Below, in pieces: positions 19,554 to 30,665 of a DNA stretch of 64,000 nucleotides (position 1 is its first letter; each line of letters starts with the position of its first letter). Source of the DNA: Astragalus membranaceus (Eukaryota > Streptophyta > Magnoliopsida > Fabales > Fabaceae); NCBI GenBank assembly GCA_039519185.1, contig CM076849.1, positions 74,085,784 to 74,149,783 of the forward strand. The letters run 5' to 3'. The notes beneath the pieces are model-generated. The model was not told the DNA's origin, searched no databases, and was given only the letters and a program-made list of their open reading frames with translations. The translations under genes were made by a program, and so were the position numbers.

Positions 19554-21345
19554 CTAATACCTCGCCACTAATACATCTGCTTTATATTCTGTACACCCTG
19601 GAACAGAATATAAACTTCGGTGTGCTTCCTCTAACACTTGTCTTTTATTGTTCTCATCATCGGGCGCACAGATTCTACCGTTGAAACAACTGACTCCATC
19701 ACCATCTATGGTAAAATCTGGAAATACCTTCTGTGATTGTAGCTTCTCATCAACTTCCTGTGCTAAGCGTATAGAATCCCTTAGGGAACTAGAGATCCTC
19801 ATATGGCTCAACACTAATCGGTTCCTCCTTGATCTTGAATTCAGATTTAAGTCTCTAAAAAGACTCTGGTAATTCCATCTCATGCATCATAAACTCGGTC
19901 ATGTGGATGGATTTCCTACTCAGTGCATCAGTTACTACACTGGCCTCTCTTGAATGCTACATCAACGCTAATTTATAATCCTCCAGAAACTCAACACACT
20001 TCTCTGCCTGCTATTCGGTTCCTTCCGATCAAACAAATACCTTAAACTATTGTGATCACTAAAGACATCGAAACGAGACCCATACAGGTAACGTCTCCAA
20101 ATCTTCAGTGCATAGACAATAGCTGCCAACTCATAATCGTGAGTCGGATAACTCTTCTCATGAGACTTTAATTGCCTGGACGCATAGGTTACCACTTGTT
20201 GATTTTGCATTAGAACACATCCTAAACCCTTCCCTGAAGCGTCATCGAAAATTTGAAATTCCAATGACGGATCGGAAGAATCAGGATTGGAGCAGAAGTC
20301 AAAATCTTCGACTCTTGAAAACATTCTTCACAATCGGCATCCCACGTAAACGGATGACCCTTACGAGTTAACCGAGTAGGTGGAAATCTAACTGTGAGAA
20401 CCCTTTAACAAATCTCTTATAGTAACCGGCTAGTCCCAGAAACTTTTGATCTCTGCGACTGATGTCGGTCACTCCCATTCAACACCGCTTCTTTCTTACT
20501 GGGATCTACAGAAACTCCCGACTTGGGAAATCACATGTCTCAAAGACTTTACCTCCGACACCCAAAAATCAAACTTCGGAGGTTTCAAGTACAACTTCTT
20601 TTCTCGGAGTACTTTCAGAACAATGCGGAGATGTTGGACATGCTCCTCGATGGTCTTCGAGCACATCGAGATACCATCAATGAAACCGACTACAAATTGA
20701 TCTAGGTATTCGAGGAAAAACTCAGTTCACGTATCCACGAATACCGCTGGAGCATTAGTCAAACCGAAGGGCATCACCACGAACTCGTAATGTCCATACC
20801 TAGTACAGAAAGCTGTCTCCGGAATATCTAAGGCTCTAACTTTCATTTGATGATATCCTGACTTCAGATCAATTTTAGAACACACCTCGGCCCCCGAAGC
20901 TGATCAAGCAATTCATCTATCCTTTTGACTAATCACACCAGAGCACTCCTTAGAGAAGCACTCGGTCGAATGAATTTCTTTAACATCGACTCTTCAAGTT
21001 GAGACTCCAATTCCTTTAATTCTAAAGAAACATTCTATAAGAAACAATAGATATTGATCCCGTGCCAGGAACCAATTCTACAGTAAACTCTACCTCTCGC
21101 TCTGGAGGTTCAGAAGAAACTTCATCCAGAAAAACATCCAGAGAGCATCCAGAAAGTCATTCACAACTTGTAAAGATGATAAATCTAATACTAGTTTCAG
21201 TGGATGCAGACAACTTTTCCAACTTAACGGTGTATTCTTCCACTGTCATGTCACCTTTCCTGAGGATGCACCGATTGGAGATTCCGGTCTTGGTCGAGGA
21301 CTACGTCTTGATCATCCTACCATAATTCCGCCTATGATGCACTAA
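19554..21345 (-). pseudogene. Element B gag-pol fragments
   Basis: Minus-strand pieces in element order, in several frames. Near 21,170-21,260, a gag C-terminal piece (KGDMTVEEYTVKLEKLS). At about 20,610-20,950, reverse transcriptase (KIDLKSGYHQMKV, VVMPFGLTNAPAVF). At 19,968-20,324, a Ty3 RNase H (FDDASGKGLGCVLMQ, YASRQLKSHEKSYPTHDYEL, FSDHNSLRYLFDRKE). At 19,554-19,883, an integrase zinc-finger approach (EEAHRSLYSVPGCTEYKADV). The protease, most of gag and the integrase core are missing or unrecognisable, and the FxDD catalytic region of RT is altered. It cannot be autonomous. Confidence 0.8.
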
Positions 21346-21452
21346 GTATTAAGTTGATCAGGCTCAATGTCTCTTAGCATCACAAGTGTAATTACAACCA
21401 GGACTAACAAGGAATCGACTCAACCCTAAACTAAGTCCGACTAGGTCGAACT

Positions 21453-21464
21453 GCTCTGATACCA
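21453..21464 (-). other. Primer binding site of element B
   Basis: Minus strand reads TGGTATCAGAGC, the standard complement of initiator tRNA-Met 3' end, two bases inside the 5' LTR. Confidence 0.95.
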
Positions 21465-21466
21465 AC

Positions 21467-22364
21467 TGAAACACCCCGGTATTTTTATATAGTAAAAATA
21501 CCCAAGTGTACCATTCCTAAAACATCAGAGATATATTTCCTGTTTAAATACTGAACACCACTATAAAATTTTCACTGAATAACAACAGAACAGTCTTAAA
21601 CATAAATAAGACCATAAACCATCAGTGAAATACAGTGTTCAATATCGCACAAGAAAGCGGAAATAAATACATAACTTTACCACAGTTAAAGTCCTAATGT
21701 CGTGATATATAACTAACAAGGGAAAACATAACTTAGGCATAAAAGCTAAGTCTTCAGCAACCATCCGAGTACCACCTACTCGTGCCTCTTGGATCTCCAC
21801 TTTCCCTGTTTATCTGTAAAACCACAACATATAAACAATGAGATACAATCTCAGTGAGTTCTACCGAGACCCCTAACTACGCTCTCGGTTCATTTATGAA
21901 TTCTCATACATTCGTAGTTTACTTTATAATTTACATTCTTTTAGTTTAGCACGACACCGACCCCAGCTTTGGTAATCCCGGTGACTCGTACTAGTCAACA
22001 TAGTATGATACCAGCCCCAGCTTTGGTAATCCCGGTAACCATACTATTGATATCTTTAGAATGACGCCAACCCCAGCTTTGGTAATCCCGGTGACCATTC
22101 TTTCTAACTTTAACACGGTACCGGCCCCAGCTTTGGTAATCCCGGTAACCCGCTTCATAACTTTATTACAGCACCGACCCCAGCTTTGGTAATCCCGGTG
22201 AACTGTTTTATAACTGTGACATAACACCGACCCCAGCTTTGGTAATCCCGGTGAACCCCCTTACCAATAGTACTTTCCCTAATGGCATACGGGCCTAGGG
22301 TAAGGGATCATGACTTCCCCGCCTAGTATGTCAACCTCATGAGTCGTCACCCAAACTCGATCTA

Positions 22365-22426
<62 letters not shown>

Positions 22427-24122
22427 ACCCGCATTTGGGCTAACTCCTATATTTGATATAATTTATATATCGTGAATCATAGACCGTTTTAGATGATTTA
22501 AATAATAATCATCCCGCGTCAGTTATACCATACCACGTAGGACTCATAGTTCGTTGTATTATTAATAAAACATATCCGCACACGTGTACTATTGTTCGGC
22601 TTTTCAAAACAATTTCAACTTCGAAAACAGTTCATTTTACCTTAAAAATAGAATATTCAGTTAGGCCTCTGAATAAGCTTTCAAACGCATTTTAGAACAC
22701 CTCAATCGGGTTCCCGGATCAAAAGTTATTGCGAAAACAAAATCAGTGAAAAACTGTTGAAAATCTGCAAAGCGTCGCGACGCGAACTGCTTCCGTCGCG
22801 ACGCGAAAAGTGACAGAAACTTTTTGCGTAACAAAACTGGGCCAGGTCGCGACGCGAAGGGGACGGGTCGCGACGTGACCATCTGCAGAAAAGTGCAGGT
22901 TTTCCGTTTTCTTGCGAAATTTGCTATTCCATTCAATTCCGATTCTTGTTCCGATTGAAAACAGTTTTGACACCCATAAAAACAGTCTCAATCAAAGTCA
23001 CACAATCAATCAAATCAATCAAAAACTCATTTTAAACGAATTGTATCAAAACGCGACATATTTTCAAATAACGGTTTTTAACTCGAAATCTTTCGAAATC
23101 AAATCACCAAAAATTCCGTTTCAACACGACATAACTCGAGACTCGCTCCGATCGATTCCTAACCCGAAACAGACAATATCAAGTAATATTCCAGACCAGC
23201 GAAAGCGGTAAAACGATCAATTAATTAATTCGAAAACAAAAATCCTAAACGTGAGTAAAACTCACCCTTGAAGCGTGAACCACGATCGAGCCGAATTCAC
23301 CGAGTAACCACACGAACATTCCCCGCATAACTTTCCGTTCCGACGACGCTCAAATCCGCTTCCAAAACTTTCCGCTCGATCACGAAACCTCTTTTTGACC
23401 GAAATGCCGAATTCCTCGAAATCCTCCATGGACACTATTCATCATCTTCAACCCCAAAATTACTATTCATCCATAAACCCAATTTTTGAACCCTAACCTT
23501 TAATTCTTCAAAAACTCCAAATCGGACTTCGATATTTGCGCAATCCACCTTGAGCTCGCTCCCAAACACCATCCAAAGCTTTCCTTTGAGCTTGAACAAC
23601 AAAAACCTCTAATTCCTCTTAAATTCGAAAATGGTGGATTTGAGGAGAGTGAGTTGATGATGAAGATTTTGGTACCAAAACGAAGAGGAAGTAACGCTGA
23701 GCATTTTTCGTGTTGGAAGGAAGTCGTTTCGGTGAGCCTAAACCCTTCCTTTTTCCTCTTCTTCCTCCTCACCCATTCTTTCTTCTTTCTCTTTTCTCTC
23801 CTTTTCTCTCTTCTGTAACTCTCTCGCATTCACTCTTTCTTTTTCTTTCTTAATTCTTTTTCTTTCCTTTTTAACACACACACACGTACACATATATATA
23901 TATATTTAATTAATATATAGTTGGTAACGTGGTCCAATCACCATATTGATCAAAATCTTTTATTTCGATTCCAAAACTTCCTTGACCCGTATTATTCGGT
24001 TAACGATCCGATGACAACCAATAAATAATTTTAGCACTCAATAAATTTACCAGTTAAGTACTAAATTAGTTTAATTGGGTTAACACCCAAATAATTCTAC
24101 TAATTATTTTGAGGATGTTACA
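21467..24122 (-). repeat. 5' LTR of element B
   Basis: Starts TGAAACACCCCGG, one base shorter at the C run and with TGA instead of TGT. It has six copies of the ~55-bp CCCCAGCTTTGG unit (21,950-22,255) against five in the other LTR, shorter AT runs, and otherwise near-identical sequence. Followed by TSD ACTGT. Confidence 0.95.
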
Positions 24123-24392
24123 ACTGTGATAACCCAACAACTTGACTCTTGAGCTCCTGTGTGGGTGGGACAAACTCTCGTATTCTCTTTGTAGTGACTA
24201 CTGAACAGCAACCAACATTTTTCAGCTAACAGTTTTTCAGTTCGCTAACTGAACTGGGTTTAACAGTTCGGTTAGTGAACTGTGTTGAATAAAGACAGTT
24301 CGGTTCAGAACTGTTACTAAAAGCTCAGTTTGTAATAGTTCAGTTCGGTTAAATTTGGCAGTTCAGTTCAACAGTTAGTTTGAACAGCCCTA

Positions 24393-24693
24393 CCAAGAGG
24401 CAGACCAAGTGTCCCACCCAACTCAAGCAGTTTACATCTAGACGTCTGCCAGGATATAGTTATAATGTGAAGTTTGATGTTGTATATAGACAATGGTCAC
24501 GACGACGACAAATTAAAGAGTTATCTAGGGATGCTTGCTTCGAACAAAGTAAGCATATTGACCACTAGTTGAGAGGAATTGATGGAAAACTTAAAAAACA
24601 CCAAAGATCAAAGCTTTATAATCTTCATATATTGTTAAGAAATATATTAACAAACCTCCAATGCAAATTACTCAATCGGCAATATGTTCTATT
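24393..24693 (+). other. Probable continuation of the CACTA remnant
   Basis: Begins with the second copy of CCAAGAGG and reads on from 14,884 if the hAT-like element is removed. An open piece (24,380-24,568) was not matched to a known protein. Nothing else recognised before the copia LTR. Confidence 0.4.
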
Positions 24694-26165
24694 TGTTAAT
24701 TTTTTAATTTTTACTATGTGCAGGTAGTATTAGCAAGAAAGGGGTGCAGAGAGGAAAGCCCAATACTGAATTGTTGCTGGACTGATAAAGATCCACGCGG
24801 AACCCAGTGGAGCTGAACTGTAGCAACACGCGGATCCTCTCCTTGGATCCGGTTCTGACCCGGTTCTTTTGACAAAACAACGTGACACAAACCTGATTTG
24901 CTTCAGCTGAAGCTCTCTCTGTCACTGTAGCTCTTTCTTTCTTCTTCTACTCTCCTCTTCTCTCGAAACCCTAGCCACCGTAGCTCTCACTGATCTCCGG
25001 TGATTGAAGCTGCGTTGGCTATTGTTTCTCAGTCAATGATGAGAACTGATGATGATGAACCAAAGCCCTCTTGCTTTGAACCTGAATCGTGGCTTCTGAG
25101 ATTACAGAAAACCACCTTCTCACTTCGCGACTCTTCGCTCAGTGAGATCTTCTAGCTTGTGCTCTGATTTTCACAATCAAAGCTCAAACGAAGGTAAATC
25201 TTAACTTGGCTTTCTTTCTTGTGTGATCTTTCACTGAAAACGCAACTCAGTTGGGTTAGGGTTTTAACCTAACTTTTCTTTTCTGTTACAGGTACAGATC
25301 TTCGTGAATCTCTTCTCAGTGGGCTACGATCTGCTCATCAAACCAGGTAGAAAATCTGTTCTTACTTTTCTTAGTTATAGATTTACTGTTTCTTGTGATA
25401 AACAGTAAACCCTAAAGTTTAATCTGCTGATTCAGGCTCTCTGCTTGTAAGGTTTTGTTGCGGACCTTTCACTAGGTAAAACCTTTGCCTTAGATTTTGA
25501 TTTGCCTTAATCTTTAACAATCTTGTTGCTGGAAACTGGTTCTGAAACTTTTCTTTGTTTCTGAGTACTGGTCTTCACACTTGAAGATGGATACACAGGC
25601 TTAGTTCTCCCTTGAGAACAGGTAAATCTATCCCCTTACTTTTTCTCTCTTTATTTCAGTCACTGAAATTGGTGCTAACACAATTCTGTTTCTCTTTTCT
25701 TATGAGGTACACCTTCAACACCTTGTTGGAGATTCTGTCACACAGAGAACCTCACAGAACCTGAACAGAAAGATGATAGCAGTACAGGGAGGAAGAAAAG
25801 GAAAACTTAGGGTATATGATTTAAACAAAAATGCATGTAAATCTTTATTTCTAAGAAAATGTAATACTGTGTATTTTCTATGTACATTGATAGCCTGTGG
25901 GTCTGTATTTATATATACAGGGACTGAACTAGCTGTTAGGACCTTGGTTGTTTAGAAACAACCAACTTCAGTTTGTTATATTTAACAAACTGTTTTAGTT
26001 AGTTATTTTTAATAACCAACTTAACAGTTTAAAACAAAGTGTAACAGATTGTTAACAGTTTATTTTTGTAATAAAACTGTATAGGTTTTTTTTTAATTAA
26101 TATAGGTGAAATTGATTACCAATCTCAATACCCTACCTTAATCAAAGAACCTTTTAGGATTAACA
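24694..26165 (-). repeat. 3' LTR of element E1 (right edge approximate)
   Basis: Starts TGTTAATTTTTT. A minus-strand TATATAAATA lies at 25,905-25,914, which makes U3 short (about 250 bp) and the transcribed leader about 1.2 kb. The right edge is set at TTAACA before GCCCTACCTT (minus: purine-rich AAGGTAGGGC). The plus strand of this LTR contains repeated AG/GTA junction-like motifs (for example near 25,195, 25,292, 25,348), not shown to be used. Confidence 0.7.
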
Positions 26166-26358
26166 GCCCTACCTTAAACTAAGCTAGGTCTAAGCTAAGA
26201 AACCAGACAGTAGGCAACATAAAACACAGGACAACCCCCTGGTAGGTGATCTTAGACAGTTGGTCTAGGACAAGCCCCTAGACAGTGACTTAGGTTATTT
26301 CCTTCTTAGAGACTTAGAAAGAAACAACATTGAGTTGCCTTCTTAGCTTAGAGAACAC

Positions 26359-29300
26359 TTATCCCTTTAGGGCTTTTGTAAAAATGTCAGCAACCTGGTC
26401 CTTTGTAGAGCAGAAATCTAGTACCAAGCAGCCTTTAGCAACCTGTTCCCTTAGGTAGTGGAACTTAGTTTCAATGTGTTTGGTCCTGCCATGAGAAATA
26501 GGATTTTTAGCAAGACATATAGCTGATTTATTATCCATAAACAGTTTAACAGGATTAGTTAAGTTAACACAAATTTCTTTGAGTAGAGTCTCAAGCCAAG
26601 CTGCTTGGGTAGCAGCATGGCAAGCAGAAATATATTCTGCTTCACATGAGGACAGTGCCACAGTGGCCTGTTTCTTAGAACTCCAAGAGATAGCAGCCCC
26701 TTGGAATAAGAAGACATATCCACTAGTGCTTCTCCTGTCCAGCTTGTCTCCACACCAATCTGAGTCACAGTAGCCAACCAGGTTGTTCTTTCCTTTAGCC
26801 CTGTCATTAGGAAAAAATAAGCCATAGTTAGTAGTGCTTAGGATACGCTTGGCAGCATTCAAATGAATCTGCATAGGGCAGTTCATGAATCTGTTGGTCA
26901 CACCAGTAGCATACAATATGTCAGGTCTGCTATGACATAAATATCTTAGAGACCCAACAATTTGTCTAAAGTAGGTAGCATCTACTTTAGTGCCCTCTTC
27001 ATCTTCCTTTTTAGTTAAGTTACCCTCAGCTGGGTTTATTGCAGGGTTGCAATTGTCCAGCTCAAACCTTTTCAGAATTTCTTTTGCATACTTTTGCTGA
27101 TGCAAAATAATTCCTTCTTTGACCCTTAGAAATTCTAACCCTAGGAAGTAGGTTAGTTTTCCAAGATCAGTCATCTCAAATTCATCTTTCATAGACTGTT
27201 TGAACTTAACAATTTCTTTAGGGCAGCTACCAGTCATAAGTAGGTCGTCCACATATAAGCATACAATCAGCAAATATGAGTTTATGTCACCTTTGACATA
27301 AGCTCCATATTCAGTAGTGCATCTAGAGAAACCCTTCTGAACAAAGAAGGCATCAATCCTTTTGTTCCAGGCCCTAGGTGCCTGTTTAAGACCATACAAG
27401 GCCTTATGTAGGTATAGAACATGATCCTCCTTTCCTTTTTCAATAAAACCAGGAGGTTGGTTTAAGTAAACTACTTCCTCCAAAGTTCCATTTAGGAAGG
27501 CAGATTTCACATCCATATGATACATGTTCCAGCCCTTACTACAGGATAGTGCAGTCACTAGTCTTATAGTCTCATGCCTTGCAACTGGGGCAAAGACTTC
27601 AGTGAAGTCAATCCCCTGTTTCTGTTGGAAACCTCTTGCCACTAATCTAGCCTTGTACTTAACTACATTACCCTTAGGATCAAGCTTTAGTTTAAATACC
27701 CATTTAACACTAATAGCTCTCTTTCCTTTAGGTAACTTAGTCAAGGTCCAAGTTCCATTTTTCTCAATAGAGGCAAGTTCCTCTTCCATAGCTTTCTTCC
27801 AATCTTTAGACTTTAAGGCTTGCTCATAGTCTAAAGGTTCCATATCTGCCACCATTGCAAAATGGATCAAGTCACCATCATTAGTAACCTGATTGTCCAT
27901 AGCCATATCAAAATCCAGCATCCTCCTAGGTGTTCTCCTCTCTCTTTGAGGCCTAAGAGGAGCCTGTACAGCTTGCTCAGGTTCCTGTTCAGCCTCCCCA
28001 TTTACCTCTTCATGTGAACCTTGGTCCTCATTAGGTAAAATAGGGTCATCATTAGGTTGAACAGAACCTTCCTCATCAGAACTTATATCATTAGGATCTG
28101 GTTCAGTGTTAAAGACCTCATCGATGGATGTAGAGTCCACTGAACCAACCTGTTCAGCTTTATCCCAATCCCACTGCTTGCCCTCAATCACCACCACATC
28201 CCTAGATACCTCAGTTTTATTAGTACTAGGATCTAGTAACCTATAACCCCCTGTAGGATGGTATCCCACAAGGATTAGAGGCTTACTCTTATCCTCAAGT
28301 TTAGTTCTCTTACTATCAGGTATGTGGTTGTATGCTATAGAGCCAAATACCTTCAAGTGAGATACATATGGTATTTCACCACTCCAAACAGTTTCAGGCA
28401 CCTTTGCCTCAAAACCTCTTGTAGGACACATATTCAAGATATAGACTGCAGTCACTACTGCTTCTGCCCATAGCTGTTTAGGTAGTCCCTTTGTTTTTGT
28501 CATACTTTTGGCCATCTCTAGGATGGTCCTATTCCTTCTTTCAGCTACCCCATTGTGTTGTGGGGTATATGGTGGAGTCACCTCATGAACAACACCACTG
28601 GTGGTGCAGTATTCTTCAAATTCTTTTGAAGTATACTCACCACCACCATCAGTCCTTAGTACTTTCAGCCTTTTACCACTTTGAGTCTCAACCATGGCCT
28701 TAAACTTCTTAAACACACTGAAAGTATCACTTTTGGCCTTAAGTAGATATACCCAAATTTTCTTTGAGTATTCATCTACAAAAGTAGCAAAATACTTGTT
28801 CCCTCCCATAGATATAGTATCCATAGGACCACACAAGTCAGAATACACAACTTCCAATAAGTCTTTAGATCTGTGTTCAATCTGTTTTTTAAAGTTCTTC
28901 CTAGGTTGTTTACTCATTAAGCATGTAGTACACTTATCCTTAGTATCAACTATCTTAGATAACCCCTTTACAAGTTTGTTTGTACTTAGGTTATCTAGGG
29001 CCTTGTAATGAAGATGACCAAACCTTTTATGCCATAGCTTAGTATCACTGTCAGCAGTAGCACTTAAACATAGTGCATCAGTTTTACTTATGCTGGCCTT
29101 AAAAGTCCTATTACTTGCTAGTTGGGTAGTTAAAACTAGGTGATCATTCTTTTCAAACAATTTCAACTTAGCATTTTTCATAAGAACTGAAAAACCTTTT
29201 TCAACAAGCTGTCCTAGGCTTATTAGATTACAACTAATTTCAGGCACATACAACACATCATAGACTATAACCTTTTTCCCATCAGCCCTTGTTAATTCTA

Positions 29301-29724
29301 AGTTTCCCTTACCTTTAGAAACTATAGTTTTTCCATCAGCACACCTAATAGAAGTTCTAACTGTGGGATCAAAGTTAATAAGCCAACTTTTATTACTAGT
29401 CATATGATTAGAACATGCTGAGTCTAAATACCAGATCTCAGTGACAGTTTTACCATCACTTCCAGTTACTACTAAAACAACATATTCCTTAGCCTTTTTC
29501 AAATTAGTTTTAATCTTCCTATGTTCAGCTAATTTAGTTTCCTTACACAGCATACTATAGGCAACTTTATCTGATTCATCTGAGTCAGATTCAGACTCTT
29601 CCTTAGCCACATTGTCTTCAGAAGCTGAACCTTTAGGATTAGTACCTTTTCTGGTGGGACATTCAGTGGCATAATGCCCCATCTTGTAACACCTGTAACA
29701 CTGAACCTTAGACTTATCCTTTTT
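26359..29724 (-). CDS. E1 pol: zinc knuckle, protease, integrase, RT, RNase H
   Basis: One continuous frame; first ATG at 29,682 (1,107 residues), with 14 codons upstream up to a TAG. Rough order from that ATG: end of the Gag CCHC knuckle (MGHYATECP, residues 1-9); protease around DSACSNHM (residue ~88); integrase HHCC beginning HKRFGHLHY (~217) and core with DGGGEY and HNGVAERRN (~380); RT with YVDDLL at ~808; RNase H with GYCDSDW (~975) and SCEAEYIS. A 12-bp deletion relative to the E2 copy removes four residues between RT and RNase H (near 26,850). Otherwise it looks full length and open, an uncommon state for copia copies. Confidence 0.93.
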   Translation of the reverse strand, partial: KKDKSKVQCYRCYKMGHYATECPTRKGTNPKGSASEDNVAKEESESDSDESDKVAYSMLCKETKLAEHRKIKTNLKKAKEYVVLVVTGSDGKTVTEIWYLDSACSNHMTSNKSWLINFDPTVRTSIRCADGKTIVSKGKGNLELTRADGKKVIVYDVLYVPEISCNLISLGQLVEKGFSVLMKNAKLKLFEKNDHLVLTTQLASNRTFKASISKTDALCLSATADSDTKLWHKRFGHLHYKALDNLSTNKLVKGLSKIVDTKDKCTTCLMSKQPRKNFKKQIEHRSKDLLEVVYSDLCGPMDTISMGGNKYFATFVDEYSKKIWVYLLKAKSDTFSVFKKFKAMVETQSGKRLKVLRTDGGGEYTSKEFEEYCTTSGVVHEVTPPYTPQHNGVAERRNRTILEMAKSMTKTKGLPKQLWAEAVVTAVYILNMCPTRGFEAKVPETVWSGEIPYVSHLKVFGSIAYNHIPDSKRTKLEDKSKPLILVGYHPTGGYRLLDPSTNKTEVSRDVVVIEGKQWDWDKAEQVGSVDSTSIDEVFNTEPDPNDISSDEEGSVQPNDDPILPNEDQGSHEEVNGEAEQEPEQAVQAPLRPQRERRTPRRMLDFDMAMDNQVTNDGDLIHFAMVADMEPLDYEQALKSKDWKKAMEEELASIEKNGTWTLTKLPKGKRAISVKWVFKLKLDPKGNVVKYKARLVARGFQQKQGIDFTEVFAPVARHETIRLVTALSCSKGWNMYHMDVKSAFLNGTLEEVVYLNQPPGFIEKGKEDHVLYLHKALYGLKQAPRAWNKRIDAFFVQKGFSRCTTEYGAYVKGDINSYLLIVCLYVDDLLMTGSCPKEIVKFKQSMKDEFEMTDLGKLTYFLGLEFLRVKEGIILHQQKYAKEILKRFELDNCNPAINPAEGNLTKKEDEEGTKVDATYFRQIVGSLRYLCHSRPDILYATGVTNRFMNCPMQIHLNAAKRILSTTNYGLFFPNDRAKGKNNLVGYCDSDWCGDKLDRRSTSGYVFLFQGAAISWSSKKQATVALSSCEAEYISACHAATQAAWLETLLKEICVNLTNPVKLFMDNKSAICLAKNPISHGRTKHIETKFHYLREQVAKGCLVLDFCSTKDQVADIFTKALKG

Positions 29725-30501
29725 CTAAGGTGCAGTGTTACTTTCAGATGATTCAGATTTAGACTTAGGTTTAGGCTTACCTGCCTTTCCCTTAGACCCC
29801 TTGGTCTGTTTGCTGTTACCTCCTTTTTTGCCTTTCTTGTGCTTGGACATAGCTGCATACATGGCTTGATCCTCCTCTTCAGAATCCTCATTAAGGATCT
29901 CCATTCTGATTTCCTTGGCCTCTAGTTTGCCCTGAAGTTCTTCTAACTTCAGGTCTTCACTCTTTGTAGTTTCCTCAATAGTGTTAGTTACCACATACCA
30001 CTTCTTAGGCATTGACCTTAGTATCTTCTTGCATAGGGCAGTTTCTTCAAGCTTTTCTCCTTGAAGAGCCATTTCATTTTTAATCTTCTTCACTCTGTTG
30101 AAGAAGTCAGTAACTTTTTCTTCCTTTTTCATCTTGAGGCTTTCATACTGAGCTCTCAAGGCTTGGAGTTTTTCTTCTTTGATTGGGGCATTCCCAGTAT
30201 AGTAAGCTGCTAGAGCATCCCAGGCAGCCTTAGATGATTCACAGCCCCTTACTCTTTCAAAGTCAGCCTCTCCACAGGCTCTATGAATGAGAGACAGACC
30301 TTTGAAGTCTTTTATCTCATTCTCCAGATATTCTTTCCTTTGAGCAGCATTTTCAGTACCTGTTAGAGGTGTAAGGCCATGTCTTACCACATGCAGACAC
30401 CCTTGAGCACCAAGAACAGGTCTCATCTGTATAGACCAAGTCTCATAGTCTTTCCCATTGAGTTTGGGAACATAGCTGTCTTGTCCTCCTGTATTAGCCA
30501 T
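29725..30501 (-). CDS. E1 gag
   Basis: ATG at 30,501 (MANTGGQDSYVPKLNGK). About 258 residues ending at TAG 29,725-29,727. It contains the copia-type gag domain: N-terminal LNGKDYETWSIQM, then AWDALAAYYTG and LQALRAQYESLKMK, followed by a Lys/Ser-rich tail. The frame is the same as pol, so a single amber codon separates Gag from the zinc knuckle and protease. In most plant copia elements gag and pol are one frame, so the TAG is either a mutation or a read-through site. The codons after it are AAA AAG. Confidence 0.9.
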   Translation of the reverse strand: MANTGGQDSYVPKLNGKDYETWSIQMRPVLGAQGCLHVVRHGLTPLTGTENAAQRKEYLENEIKDFKGLSLIHRACGEADFERVRGCESSKAAWDALAAYYTGNAPIKEEKLQALRAQYESLKMKKEEKVTDFFNRVKKIKNEMALQGEKLEETALCKKILRSMPKKWYVVTNTIEETTKSEDLKLEELQGKLEAKEIRMEILNEDSEEEDQAMYAAMSKHKKGKKGGNSKQTKGSKGKAGKPKPKSKSESSESNTAP

Positions 30502-30650
30502 CCTGAGATACACTTAGAACACAAACTAAAAGATTAGTAAACACACACTTACACAATTTCTCACTGTGTAAGTGTTTTAGAGAGAAAAAATTAAAGAACA
30601 ATCTAAAGAAAGCAATAGAGTAGAGTAGTTTTTGCCCTGGATCGTTTATT

Positions 30651-30665
30651 GCTCTGAATATACCA
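30651..30665 (-). other. Altered primer binding site of E1
   Basis: Directly at the LTR edge the minus strand reads TGGTATATTCAGAGC, the initiator-Met PBS TGGTATCAGAGC with three extra bases (ATT) in the middle. Position and flanks leave little doubt about its identity. Confidence 0.7.

Larger units (their letters stand above)
15785..24122 (-). mobile_element. Element B: Ty3/gypsy LTR retrotransposon with long LTRs, degenerate interior
   Basis: LTRs of 2,672 bp (15,785-18,456) and 2,656 bp (21,467-24,122) flank a 3.0-kb interior. TSD ACTGT lies at 15,780-15,784 and 24,123-24,127. The primer binding site is next to the right LTR, so the element runs on the minus strand. The interior is too short for gag-pol and holds disordered fragments, although the LTRs are very similar (about 20 substitutions by eye). 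Long LTRs, an initiator-Met PBS and the RT sequence suggest a Tekay/Del-like chromovirus; no chromodomain was seen. Confidence 0.92.
14885..24392. mobile_element. hAT-like non-autonomous DNA transposon, interrupted by element B
   Basis: The 8-bp duplication CCAAGAGG (14,877-14,884 and 24,393-24,400) flanks inverted ends TACGCCTGTTCA and, on the complementary strand of the right end, TAGGGCTGTTCA. An 8-bp duplication and TAGGGCTG-type ends fit the hAT superfamily. Without element B it is about 1.16 kb. Subterminal regions are packed with direct and inverted CAGTTCGGTT / GAACTG motifs, as is usual for hAT subterminal transposase sites. No transposase is encoded. The part at 15,530-15,784 with 24,128-24,225 may be a further small solo LTR, not resolved. 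Confidence 0.75.

Noticed and set aside
25190..25760. Host gene leader with several introns (AG/GTA signals) on the plus strand
   Set aside because: The same sequence is in both copia LTRs and no coding exons follow; kept only as an observation in the LTR entry.
25773..25955. Small frame repeated almost identically at 31,746-31,928
   Set aside because: Lies in the copia LTR, so the repetition comes from LTR duplication, not from gene conservation.
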